The notes under the pieces: model-generated
Told to the model about the DNA's origin: nothing
The model's database searches: none
What the model saw: only the letters and a program-made list of their open reading frames with translations
Program-made: the position numbers and the translations under genes
In this document: in pieces, positions 41,336-49,527 of the stretch
Layout: each line of letters opens with the position of its first letter
Position numbering within the stretch: position 1 is the stretch's first letter
NCBI RefSeq assembly: GCF_016907955.1
Contig: NZ_JAFBCX010000018.1
Span: forward strand, 81,348-145,347
Length of the DNA: 64,000 nt
Direction of reading: 5' to 3'
Source of the DNA: Lentzea nigeriaca
GTDB taxonomy: Bacteria > Actinomycetota > Actinomycetes > Mycobacteriales > Pseudonocardiaceae

Positions 41336-42396
41336 GTCAGCTCCCGCACGAGCGCGGTGAGCAACCTGGTGCGCGGAACGAGCTCGGACACCAGCACGTG
41401 CTCGCTCTCGGCATGCGCCCCACCACCGACGGCACCGAGGCCGTCGAGCGTCGGAATCCCCACGCCCGCGGTGAAGTTGCCGTCCGACGCGCCACCGACG
41501 GCGGCCCGCGCGAGCCCCGGAAGGAACCCGGAGGCCAGGTCGAACAACGCCGCGGACGCCGAGAGTTCCATCGGCGCGCGGTTCGGGCCGCCGGTGATCT
41601 CGACCTTGGCTCCGTCGAGCACGGGCTCCAACGCCCGCATGGCCTCGTCCACCCGCAGCTGCTCGGCGAGGTTCCGCACGCGCACGTCGACCATGAACTT
41701 CCCTTGTGCGGGCACGGTGTTCGTCGTCGTGCCCGCCGAAAGCACAGTCGGCACCACGGTGGTGCCCGCGGCGGCGTCCGCCAACCGCGACACGGCGAGG
41801 ATCTGATACGCGGCCTCGATCGTCGCGTTCACACCGCGCTCGGGTTCGAGGCCGGCGTGGGCGGCGCGGCCGTGCAGCGTCACCTCGTACATGGACGTGC
41901 CCTTGCGCTCGGTCTTGAGCGCGCCGCCGTCCGCCGAACCCTCGGTGACGAGCACGGCCTCGTGCTCCAGCGCCTCGGTCTCGATCAGCCCGCGCGACGA
42001 GGGCGACCCGATCTCCTCGTCGCCGGTGATGAGAACCGTGACACCTTCGGAAGAACCCAGCGCCGCGACGGCGTGGAAGATCATCGCGACGCCGGTCTTC
42101 ATGTCGAAGCAACCGGGCCCGCGCAGCACACCGTCGCGCACCTCGAACGGAATCCGCTCCAAAGTTCCGATCGGCCACACCGTGTCGTGATGCCCGAGCA
42201 GCAACACCCTGCGGGGCCCGGAACCCAGGCGCCACCGCAGATGCGTGCGGCCGTCGAGCACGATCCGTTCCGGTGGCGCGCCCAGCAGCGCGGACCCCAC
42301 CTCGGCGGTGACGTCCGCGCTGCGGGCGACCGCCGCGAGGTCGGTGGACGGCGACTCGCACGTGACGAGCCGCTCGATGTCGTGGAGCAGATCCAT
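41332..42396 (-). CDS. M20-family metallopeptidase (probable N-succinyl-L-amino acid desuccinylase)
   Basis: 354 residues. Di-zinc peptidase of the CPG2/ArgE type: LLLGHHDTVWP, PGCFDMKTG, TGDEEIGSPSSRG, dimerisation domain with HGRAAHAGLEPERGVNATIE, and the C-terminal GGAHAESEHV. First gene of the operon; the stop overlaps the GNAT start (ATGA). Expected to deacylate N-succinyl-L-amino acids made by the racemase. ATG at 42396; the open frame further upstream is a transporter remnant, not part of this gene. Confidence 0.88.
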   Translation of the reverse strand: MDLLHDIERLVTCESPSTDLAAVARSADVTAEVGSALLGAPPERIVLDGRTHLRWRLGSGPRRVLLLGHHDTVWPIGTLERIPFEVRDGVLRGPGCFDMKTGVAMIFHAVAALGSSEGVTVLITGDEEIGSPSSRGLIETEALEHEAVLVTEGSADGGALKTERKGTSMYEVTLHGRAAHAGLEPERGVNATIEAAYQILAVSRLADAAAGTTVVPTVLSAGTTTNTVPAQGKFMVDVRVRNLAEQLRVDEAMRALEPVLDGAKVEITGGPNRAPMELSASAALFDLASGFLPGLARAAVGGASDGNFTAGVGIPTLDGLGAVGGGAHAESEHVLVSELVPRTRLLTALVRELT

Positions 42397-42554
42397 GTCA
42401 GGAAACCTTCGGAGTAGCGCGGAGACCCATGTGCAGATACCTCTCACCGGCGGGCAGGGCGTAGGAGACGGCAGACGACCAGCTCGAGTTCTCCGATAGC
42501 CGGCACAGGAACCGCGAGTCGTCGAGCGGTACGAGATCGGCCTCCGAGGTCCTC

Positions 42555-42690
42555 GATCGTGGTCATTCCGCGGGTCCCCCAGGTCGGTTTCGGAACGGAG
42601 TGGCCGTCCCTCCTCCACGATCTTGCCCTGACGCACCACCGTGGTGCCGTGGCTCAACGCTAGGTTGGCCGCCCCACCTCCACCTCGTCG
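42555..42690 (-). pseudogene. Fragment of a peptide ABC-transporter ATPase
   Basis: Upstream of the M20 gene one minus frame reads AANLALSHGTTVVRQGKIVE followed by EGRPLR and DPRNDHDRG. This parallels the end of Opp/Dpp ATPases (NLAL...DRVVVMRQGKIVEEGP...DPRHDYTR). Walker motifs are absent and the frame is broken. Peptide transporters commonly neighbour NSAR genes, so this operon probably once included one. The remaining 42397-42554 shows nothing. Confidence 0.45.
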
Positions 42691-42763
42691 CAGCCGACGA
42701 ATCCGGCCCTCCGGATCTGTCCGCGCCGACGAACCCGATCCTGGCCCGCCGTCCCCCGAAAAC

Positions 42764-42813
42764 GATGAAGGAACGTTCATCCACGTGTGAGGTGGATGAA
42801 CGTTCCCTTCATC
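42764..42813 (-). terminator. Strong hairpin terminator after the C39-like gene
   Basis: A 21-base left arm (42764-42784) pairs with a 22-base right arm (42792-42813) with a single bulged base and a 7-base loop. On the minus strand it is followed by GTTTTC, giving a short U-run, 19 bases past the stop of the gene at 42832. The arm core GGAACGTTCATCC is itself partly palindromic. Confidence 0.8.
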
Positions 42814-42831
42814 GGTCACCAGGGCGCTTGA

Positions 42832-43758
42832 TCAGCCGACCGGCGGCGCCATGTCGAACCAGTTGTAGCCCTCGACCAGCTGCGTGGTCGGCGCGGTCGA
42901 ACCGGGCGTGGTGAGCTGCCAGCGGGTCACGGTGCGGTAGGTGCCGGGGATGGCGATGTCACCCAGGTCGTTGTCGGGGTTGTTCTTCGTCGGGACCCAC
43001 TCGACGACGGTCTTCTTCGTCAGGGTCGCGTTGATCGTCGCGTAGTCGGACTGAGTCTTCAGATAGTCGCCGACGCCGTGGTCCGCGGCACGACCGGGGT
43101 CCACGTAGCGGACCTGCAGGGTGTCGCCGTTGAAGGAACCGTCGACCTGCATGAGCGTGACGATGTGGCCGCCACCGCGCTGCAGGCTGCCGGTCTTCGG
43201 GCCGGCCGAGTAACGGCCGTACACCATCTGCACCGGGCCGCGGGCGAGCTTGCGAGCGAGGTCGCCGCCGAAGTCCGCGGCGCCGTTGGTGTTCACTCCC
43301 GCCGCGACCGTGGCCCAGCCGGCGTCACGGGCGGGTTGAGCCGCGATGTTCCAGGCGGCACGCAGGTTGTACAGGTTGGTGCCGCCGTCGTACTCGGCGT
43401 CCTCGCCGATCCGCCAGATGGAGTTGGTGACGACGTTGTAGTCGGCCTGGTCCTGGGGGTCGAGGTTCTTGACCTTGGTGCTCAGCCAGCCGACCGGCGC
43501 GTTCTTCTCGTGGCCCCAGTAGTGCAGCACGTTGTACAGCGACGCCGGGCCGCAGTAGGCGCTGCCGTTGTTCTCCAGACCCGCGCGGTGCTGGTCGACG
43601 TCGCTGACCCCGCACTGCCTCACGGAGAAGTCCGGGCCCGCCAGGTCGGTGACCTTCGCGCACGGCGCCGGCTGGCCGATGACCGGGTCGGCGGACGCGA
43701 CGGCCGGGAGCGCGAGGGTCGAGAGGGTGGCGGCGGCGATGATGGCCTTGCGGATCAT
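42832..43758 (-). CDS. Secreted C39-like papain-fold peptidase
   Basis: 308 residues with a Sec signal peptide (MIRKAIIAAATLSTLALPAV, cleavage after ASA). Mature protein has SAYCGPASLYNVLHYWG with probable nucleophile Cys69 and GGGHIVTLMQV with His198, then DPGRAADHGVGDYL: the Cys-His-Asp order of C39-like/papain-fold proteins. Additional Cys at 33 and 49 may form a disulfide. Monocistronic with its own terminator. Substrate unknown; could be a bacteriolytic or peptidoglycan-directed enzyme. Confidence 0.75.
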   Translation of the reverse strand: MIRKAIIAAATLSTLALPAVASADPVIGQPAPCAKVTDLAGPDFSVRQCGVSDVDQHRAGLENNGSAYCGPASLYNVLHYWGHEKNAPVGWLSTKVKNLDPQDQADYNVVTNSIWRIGEDAEYDGGTNLYNLRAAWNIAAQPARDAGWATVAAGVNTNGAADFGGDLARKLARGPVQMVYGRYSAGPKTGSLQRGGGHIVTLMQVDGSFNGDTLQVRYVDPGRAADHGVGDYLKTQSDYATINATLTKKTVVEWVPTKNNPDNDLGDIAIPGTYRTVTRWQLTTPGSTAPTTQLVEGYNWFDMAPPVG

Positions 43759-43893
43759 GGTCCTTACCTTCCGTTCGCGGTTTGCGTTGGTAGGTAAAGA
43801 CTCTTCGAACGCCGACACGAAGGCATGAGGGATGATCCCTCAACCCCGATGACGAGAAGTTGGGTGTATCAGGCCATCCCCCACCCGCCTCCG

Positions 43894-45210
43894 TCAAAGA
43901 TCCAGCTGGGTCGGACTGGTGTCGTTGCCGAGGTGGATCGGCAGCGAGTGCAGCCCGTAGACGATGGAGAGCTTGCGGAACGACAGCGCGCCGGGGTCGA
44001 CCGCGAGCCGCATCTCCGGGAAGCGGCGGGCGAGCGCCGGATACGCGATCCGCAGCTCCATCTTGGCGAGCTCGGCGCCGATGCAGCGGTGGGCGCCGTG
44101 CCCGAACGCGAGGTGCTGACCCGCTGCCCGCTCCGGGCGGATCTCGTCCGGGTTCGCGTACACGCTCGGATCGCGGTTGGCCTGCGACAGCGAGCACGCC
44201 ACGATGTCACCCGCGCGGATCCGCGTGCCGGCGACCACGATGTCCTTGCGCGCGATGCGGAGGAACGCCACCTGCACGACGGACTGGTGCCGCAGCAGCT
44301 CGTCGACCACTCCGCCGACGGCCTCCTCGTCACCCCGCACGCGGTCGAACAGCTCGGGGGAGCGCAGCATCGCCAGGGTGCCGAGCGAGATCATGCTGGC
44401 CGTCGTCTCGAACCCGCCGGTGAGCAGCCCGTCGGCCAGCCCGGCCAGCTCGTCGTCGGCCAGCTCGTCACCGTGCTTGCGCACCAGCTCACCGAGCAGC
44501 CCGTCGGTCGGCGCCAGCCGCTGGGCGCGCACCAGCTCGCGGAAGTACACGACCGACTCCGACACCGCGGACAACGACGCCGTGGCCGCACCACCGAGGT
44601 CGAAACGGGCGACGCTGCGCCGCTGGAACTCCTCGCGCTCGCTCGCCGGCACGCCCAGCAGCTCGCAGATCGTGAGCGCGGGCACCGGCATCGCGAAGTC
44701 CTCGACGAGGTCGACAGGGCCGTCCTTCATGGACATCAGGTCGAGCTGGTCGTTGACGATGGCCTCGATGCGCGGGATCAGCCGCGAGAGCCGCCGCATG
44801 GTGAACTCGGGCGTCAGGACCTTGCGCAGCCGCGTGTGCTCCGGCGGGTCGCTGAACCCGAGCCCGCCCGGCGCCTCGTCGGCGAACAACCCCAGCTCCT
44901 TGAGGTTGCCGAAGTCGTTGCTGAACGAGTCGCTGTCGACCAGCACCTGCTTGGACGCCTCATATCCGGTCACGAGCCACACCGTCACCGGCAGCGGCAG
45001 CCGTGTGATCGGCCCGTGGGCCTGCATGCGCGCGAGCTCGGGCACGGGGTTCAACCCGTTGCGCCGCAGCGGCGCCAGCACGCGCGAGGGTACGAACCAC
45101 GACGACTCGAGGTCGAACCCGGTCCGGCTGAGGTGCGCGAGCAGCCGTTTCCCCATCCATCCGGTCACACGCGAGCGCATTTCCGTCGCTGACTGCAGAA
45201 CTTCCCTCAT
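43894..45210 (-). CDS. Cytochrome P450
   Basis: 438 residues. Haem loop LAFGHGAHRCIGAELAKMEL with the Cys ligand, I-helix GGFETTAS (oxygen-activating acid-alcohol pair), K-helix E-x-x-R in VVDELLRHQS, and SDPPEHTRLRKVLTPEFT in the C-helix region. A soluble class I bacterial P450 needing ferredoxin and reductase, none of which are adjacent. ATG at 45210 is preferred; GAAGGGA lies 13-19 bases ahead. Substrate unknown. The N-terminal 45 residues are longer than usual. Confidence 0.92.
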   Translation of the reverse strand: MREVLQSATEMRSRVTGWMGKRLLAHLSRTGFDLESSWFVPSRVLAPLRRNGLNPVPELARMQAHGPITRLPLPVTVWLVTGYEASKQVLVDSDSFSNDFGNLKELGLFADEAPGGLGFSDPPEHTRLRKVLTPEFTMRRLSRLIPRIEAIVNDQLDLMSMKDGPVDLVEDFAMPVPALTICELLGVPASEREEFQRRSVARFDLGGAATASLSAVSESVVYFRELVRAQRLAPTDGLLGELVRKHGDELADDELAGLADGLLTGGFETTASMISLGTLAMLRSPELFDRVRGDEEAVGGVVDELLRHQSVVQVAFLRIARKDIVVAGTRIRAGDIVACSLSQANRDPSVYANPDEIRPERAAGQHLAFGHGAHRCIGAELAKMELRIAYPALARRFPEMRLAVDPGALSFRKLSIVYGLHSLPIHLGNDTSPTQLDL

Positions 45211-45656
45211 GAGGCGGCTGTCCCTTCGGCGGAAAGGATGGTCGTGGCTGCCGGTCGCCACCGGATCGGACAATAACGACGTGGCCGCTCGCGCGTCGTC
45301 ATACCTGGGCCTAACGCGCCGTCATACTTTGGTCCAGATGTTGATCAGAACCAGTGCAGGCAGTGCGGCGGCTGTGCTGAGCGGAACACCAAGTCTGCCG
45401 TGAACGACGCCGTCGTGGTGTGTGAACGGCCGGGTCCGGCCCTGATCAACGTGCTCGGCGCGGAACCACGGGTGGCATCCCTGCGCCCAGCGTCCACCAG
45501 CGGCGCGGCCACGGCAACGTGCCGGGCAGCGTGAGCGCGGAGGACGAAGACGTCGACGTCCAGATCGGTCGTGGAACGGATCTTCACGGGGCCACAGCGG
45601 AACGGTGAGCCGTCGGCGAGATCAAGCGAATCAGCCCGTTGTGGCATGGTCGACGG
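45211..45656. other. 446-base intergenic region, no confident gene
   Basis: Lies between the divergent P450 and methyltransferase genes. A minus-strand frame (VKIRSTTDLDVDVFVLRAHA, then ARHVAVAAPLVDAG) has fair G/C third-position bias but no start with SD, no recognised family and an abrupt end; it may be a decayed gene. No operator-like palindrome was seen. Confidence 0.4.
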
Positions 45657-46418
45657 GTGACGAGTGCTGAGCACTTCGACCGCTGGTACGCCGAGCGCGT
45701 CGAATCACCGGCGGCGGACGAACTCGTGTGGCGCATGCTCGGCCTGCCACCCGGCCTGCAGTCGACGAGCCTGCTGGGCGGCGCGGGCCTGGACGAGGTC
45801 GTCGCGATCCTCGACCCGCGCCCAGGCCAGGTCCTCCTCGACCTGGCGTGCGGTCGCGGCGGGTACGGCCTGGAGATCGCCGGCCGCACGGGATGCCGGT
45901 TGATCGGCGTGGACTTCTCGGCCGTCGCGATCTCGCAGGCCAAGCGGCGCGCCGACGCCGACTTCCGGGTGGGCACGATGACCGCGACCGGCCTGTCCCC
46001 GGCGTCGGTCGACGCCGTGCTCGTCGTCGACGCCATCCAGTTCGCCGAACCCACGCTCGACGCGCTGCGGGAGTGCCTGCGCGTGCTGCGCCCCGGTGGA
46101 CGCCTGGTCCTCACGACGTGGGAGGCCCTCGATCCCGCGGACGAACGGTTGCCGGCTCGGATGCGGCAGCTCGACCTCGCTTCGCAGCTGCCGGAAGCCG
46201 GGTTCGTGGACGTCGAGGTCACCGAGAAGCCGGACTGGCAGGCCATCGAGAAGCGGTTCTGGCTGGAGTCGCTCGCCCTCGACGCCGGTGACGATCTCGC
46301 GATCCAGTCGATGCAGGACGAGGCGCGGCGCGTGCTGGCCGCGTCCGATGGACGTCGCCGCGTTCTGGCCAGGGCCGTCGCACCGCTGCCGGACGAGGAG
46401 AGCTCGCAGCCTGGCTGA
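45657..46418 (+). CDS. Class I SAM-dependent methyltransferase
   Basis: 253 residues. SAM-binding motif I VLLDLACGRGGYGLEIAG, acidic loop LIGVDFSAVAISQAKRRAD, motif DAVLVVDAIQFAEP, and post-motif LRPGGRLVLTTWEALDP. N-terminal AEHFDRWYAERVESPAADEL is typical of small-molecule methyltransferases of the UbiE/Methyltransf_11 type. Start GTG at 45657. Substrate unknown. The following 46419-46591 holds nothing recognised. Confidence 0.88.
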   Translation: MTSAEHFDRWYAERVESPAADELVWRMLGLPPGLQSTSLLGGAGLDEVVAILDPRPGQVLLDLACGRGGYGLEIAGRTGCRLIGVDFSAVAISQAKRRADADFRVGTMTATGLSPASVDAVLVVDAIQFAEPTLDALRECLRVLRPGGRLVLTTWEALDPADERLPARMRQLDLASQLPEAGFVDVEVTEKPDWQAIEKRFWLESLALDAGDDLAIQSMQDEARRVLAASDGRRRVLARAVAPLPDEESSQPG

Positions 46419-46591
46419 CGGCGAGCTGAGCTCTCAAAGCTCCATCGTGTCGGCGTCGCAGTTCGCCCGGACGGACCGGCCCGCCCCACACCGGTGAGGT
46501 CGATCGTTGTTCAAGATCTTGTTCGGAGTATGGCAGCGATCGATCGACCCGTGGGCGGCGGTTTATCCCGATCGTGCATTACTGACCGTAG

Positions 46592-46901
46592 TCAATTTTG
46601 CGGGCTTTCCTCCGTAAGTAGGAGTGCTGCCTCTGTCGAACGGCGCACCGGGATGGATTTCCCTTCCAATTCCCGCGGCACCCGCAGCAGGTCGCCGAGC
46701 CCGTCGTCGTAGCCCAGGCAGATCCGCACCACTGCGACCACGTGCGGCCGGGCGCGATCGTGGTGCGGCACCGCCTCGGCGATCTCGCGCCGCCCCGTAG
46801 ACGTGGATCCCGCCGTGGACCGTGCCCGCCTGCAGGACCGGGCCGTCGCCCGCGCCCGTCACGTGGTTGCTCAGAGCGGTTGTGTCCTCGGGCTCGTTCA
46901 C
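46592..46901 (-). pseudogene. Frameshifted gene with the V-x-Q-A-G-x-x-HGG-x-H motif
   Basis: The GTG-initiated N-terminus VNEPEDTTALSNHVTGAGDG and PVLQAGTVHGGIHVYG matches the start of many actinobacterial regulatory or conflict proteins. The frame then degrades, but the next frame continues as REIAEAVPHHDRARPHVVAV, VRICLGYDDGLGDLLRVPRE and ends RSTEAALLLTEESPQN with a normal stop. One frameshift near 46790 separates the halves, so the gene is broken. No full-length function can be assigned. Confidence 0.55.
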
Positions 46902-47060
46902 GTTCGCAGCGTGGCACAGCTTCCGCCGGGAAAGCGACTGTCCACTGTGGACTACGAGAGGAAACCCAGGGCGTTCCACGGTGCCGCCGTCAGCGACACC
47001 CCGTTCAGCACCCGGCGGCTGCCGAACGCATGCACCGGTTCGTGGGCGACGAGCTCGGCC

Positions 47061-48662
47061 TCAGCCACGGTTGGACTCGAGCAGCTTGCCGTTGTCCAGC
47101 CGCAGCCACCGGTCGATCCTCACCTCGCTCAGGAACCGCTCGTCGTGGCTGACGACGACGAACGCGCCCTGGTACGCGTTCAGCGCGCTCTCCAGCTGCC
47201 CCGCGCTGACCAGGTCGAGGTTGTTCGTCGGTTCGTCGAGCAACAGCAGCTGCGGCGCGGGCTCGGCGAACAGGATGCACGCCAGCGTCGCCCGCAGCCG
47301 TTCGCCACCCGACAGCACCCCGACCGGCAGCTGCGCCCGCGCGCCGCGGAAGAGGAAGCGCGCCAACAGGTTCATCCGCTCGCCCGGCGGCATGGCAGGG
47401 GCGAACGCGGCCAGGTTCTCCGACACCGTCCGGGAGTCGTCGAGCAGGTCCAGCCGCTGTGACAGGTAGGCGACCCGCCCGTCGGCCCGTTTGACCTCGC
47501 CGCTGTCCGGCACCAGCGAACCGTGGACCACCCGCAGCAACGTCGACTTGCCCGCGCCGTTCGGGGCGGCCAGCGCGATGCGTTCCGGCCCGCGGATCGC
47601 GAGATCCACGCCGTCGAACAGCTCCCGCACCCGGATGCCCGTGCCGAGGAACAGCGTGCGCCCGGCGGGAACGGCGGTCTGCGGCAGCTCCAGGCTGATC
47701 TTCTGCTCGTCCTTCAACGCCCGCTCGGCCTGGTCCAGCCGGGTCTTGGCGGCGCTGAGCCGCGCGGCGTGCGTGCCGTCGGCCTTGGCGGCGGACACCT
47801 CGGCGTTGCGCTTCATGTTGCCCGCGAAGATTCGCGGCAGACCGGCGTTGGAGAGGTTGCGCTGAGCATTGCCGGCCCGCCGCGCCGCCCGTTCCCGCGC
47901 CTGTTGCATCTCCCGCTTCTCGCGCTTGACCTCCTGCTCGGCGCTGCGGATGTTCTTCTCCGCCACCTCGCGCTCGGCCGCGACCGCCTCGGAGTACTCG
48001 CTGAAATTGCCGCCGTAGAACCGGATCTCGCCGCCGTCGAGCTCCGCGATGCGATCCATCCGGTCGAGCAACGCCCGGTCGTGGCTCACCACCAGCAGAC
48101 ACCCGCGCCGGTCGTCCAGCACGTCGTAGAGCCGGTGCCGGGCGTCCAGGTCGAGGTTGTTGGTCGGCTCGTCCAGCAACAGCACGTCCGGCTGCCGGAG
48201 CAACTGCGCCGCGAGCCCCAGCGACACGATCTGCCCGCCGCTCACCGTGCCGAGCGGCCGGTCCAGCGCGAGATCACCGAGCCCGAGCCGGTCCAGCTGC
48301 GCGCGCGTGCGTTCCTCGACGTCCCAGTCGCTGCCGATGACGGTGAAGTGGTTCTCGTCGACGTCACCGGACTCGACGGCCGCGATCGCGGTGAGCACCT
48401 CCGCCACCCCGAGCACCTCGGCGACGGTCAGCTCCGCGGTCAATGGCAGGTCCTGCGGCAGATACCCCAGCACGCCGTCTACGGACACGCTGCCGCCTGA
48501 CGGCGTCAACGCGCCCGCGACGAGCTTGAGCAGCGTCGACTTCCCCGCGCCGTTCGGGGCGACGAGACCGGTGCGGCCGTCCGGCACGGTCGCGGACAGG
48601 CCGTCGAACACCGCGGTGTCGTCCGGCCAGGCGAACGACAGGTTGGACAGAACGATGGACAT
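47061..48662 (-). CDS. ABC-F family ATPase (ribosome-protection type)
   Basis: 533 residues, two ATPase halves and no membrane domain. Walker A motifs are LVAPNGAGKSTLL and LAAPNGAGKSTLL, signatures VSGGQIVSLGL and LSGGERLRATLAC, and Walker B LLLDEPTNNLDL in both. A long charged linker (REVAEKNIRSAEQEVKREKR) corresponds to the antibiotic-resistance domain that reaches the ribosomal exit or peptidyl-transferase region. Relatives such as TlrC, OleB and VmlR protect against macrolides, lincosamides or streptogramins; the drug is not predictable here. A structured leader is present upstream. Confidence 0.9.
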   Translation of the reverse strand: MSIVLSNLSFAWPDDTAVFDGLSATVPDGRTGLVAPNGAGKSTLLKLVAGALTPSGGSVSVDGVLGYLPQDLPLTAELTVAEVLGVAEVLTAIAAVESGDVDENHFTVIGSDWDVEERTRAQLDRLGLGDLALDRPLGTVSGGQIVSLGLAAQLLRQPDVLLLDEPTNNLDLDARHRLYDVLDDRRGCLLVVSHDRALLDRMDRIAELDGGEIRFYGGNFSEYSEAVAAEREVAEKNIRSAEQEVKREKREMQQARERAARRAGNAQRNLSNAGLPRIFAGNMKRNAEVSAAKADGTHAARLSAAKTRLDQAERALKDEQKISLELPQTAVPAGRTLFLGTGIRVRELFDGVDLAIRGPERIALAAPNGAGKSTLLRVVHGSLVPDSGEVKRADGRVAYLSQRLDLLDDSRTVSENLAAFAPAMPPGERMNLLARFLFRGARAQLPVGVLSGGERLRATLACILFAEPAPQLLLLDEPTNNLDLVSAGQLESALNAYQGAFVVVSHDERFLSEVRIDRWLRLDNGKLLESNRG

Positions 48663-48760
48663 GGGTGAGACCTCGGAGTGTGCTGCGCGCGCAGAACGGC
48701 GCGCGAGTGGAAAAAGGGAACGACGAAACAGCCATCACGAGCGATGGCCTGTCACATCCC
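48663..48760 (-). promoter_or_regulatory. Structured leader of the ABC-F gene (possible attenuator)
   Basis: In mRNA sense the leader has a hairpin GCCATC-GCTCGT-GATGGC, a CCCTTTTT run about 14 bases later, then GCGCGC hairpins (48685-48704) just before the start codon. An ATG at 48735 opens an out-of-frame reading (MAVSSFPFSTRAPFCARS) that runs into the coding region. ABC-F genes are often controlled by drug-induced ribosome stalling in a leader; this arrangement would fit but is not proven. Confidence 0.35.
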
Positions 48761-48897
48761 GGGCTCACCCGGAGATGTCGTCTTCACCCACCACCAGCAC
48801 GTCGAGCTCCTCCACGAGGCGTTGATCTCTCCTCCACGTTAGCAGGACGAAGCAATTCAATAGCGGTGATCGGGCCGCAGGAGGTTCACTCGGCGGC

Positions 48898-49527
48898 GTG
48901 ACCAGCGACGTCCTCGCCGATCGAGTGAGCACCATGTGGCGGCGCAGCGGTGAGCTGCCGCTCTCCTTGCCGCAACCGGCGGTCGACCTGCTGGTCTTCG
49001 CCGACGGCACGTTGTGGCTGAGCGGACCGGAGACCGAGGCCCGCTCCGGCGTGGTGCCACGACCCCTCATCGGAATGCGATTGCGGCCGGGGACGTGTGC
49101 CTCGGTGCTGGGCATCGCCGCGGACGAGGTGCCACTGCGAGGGATGCCGTTGCCCGGCTCGGGTCTCGGCGACGCATTGCGTGCGCTGCGGGCACCGGCG
49201 CGGCCTGTCGACCAGGCGGTGGTGCGGGTCGTCCGCGCCATCCGCGCCGATCCCGGGACGCGGGTGTCGGAGCACGTGACGGGGTTGTCCGAACGGCAGC
49301 TGCGACGGCGGTTCCAGGTCGCGGTCGGGTTGAGCCCCAAGGCGTACGCACGGGTCGTGCGGCTGCATCACGCGATGGCGTTGGCGCGTGAGGCGGCGGT
49401 GCCGGACTGGGCGGAGATCGCGGTGCGCAGCGGGTTCTACGACCAGCCGCACATGCTGGCGGAGTTCCGGCGGGCGGTCGGGATGTCGTGTGTCCGTTTC
49501 TTCCAAGCCACGGCCGCGGGTGCCTAG
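48898..49527 (+). CDS. AraC-family transcriptional regulator
   Basis: 209 residues: an N-terminal DUF6597-like sensor (RSGELPLSLPQPAVDLLVFA; PLIGMRLRPGTCASVLG) and a C-terminal AraC HTH pair (VSEHVTGLSERQLRRRFQVA; VGLSPKAYARVVRLHHAMAL; IAVRSGFYDQPHMLAEFRRA). Divergent from ABC-F and 5' to a P450 with which its stop overlaps. GTG start after CGGCG, without a clear SD. Likely local regulator of the P450-patatin genes (inference). Confidence 0.88.
   Translation: MTSDVLADRVSTMWRRSGELPLSLPQPAVDLLVFADGTLWLSGPETEARSGVVPRPLIGMRLRPGTCASVLGIAADEVPLRGMPLPGSGLGDALRALRAPARPVDQAVVRVVRAIRADPGTRVSEHVTGLSERQLRRRFQVAVGLSPKAYARVVRLHHAMALAREAAVPDWAEIAVRSGFYDQPHMLAEFRRAVGMSCVRFFQATAAGA

Noticed and set aside
45345..45674. 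Minus-strand frame between P450 and methyltransferase as a gene
   Set aside because: No SD-supported start or family; overlaps the methyltransferase start; kept only as a note in the intergenic entry.
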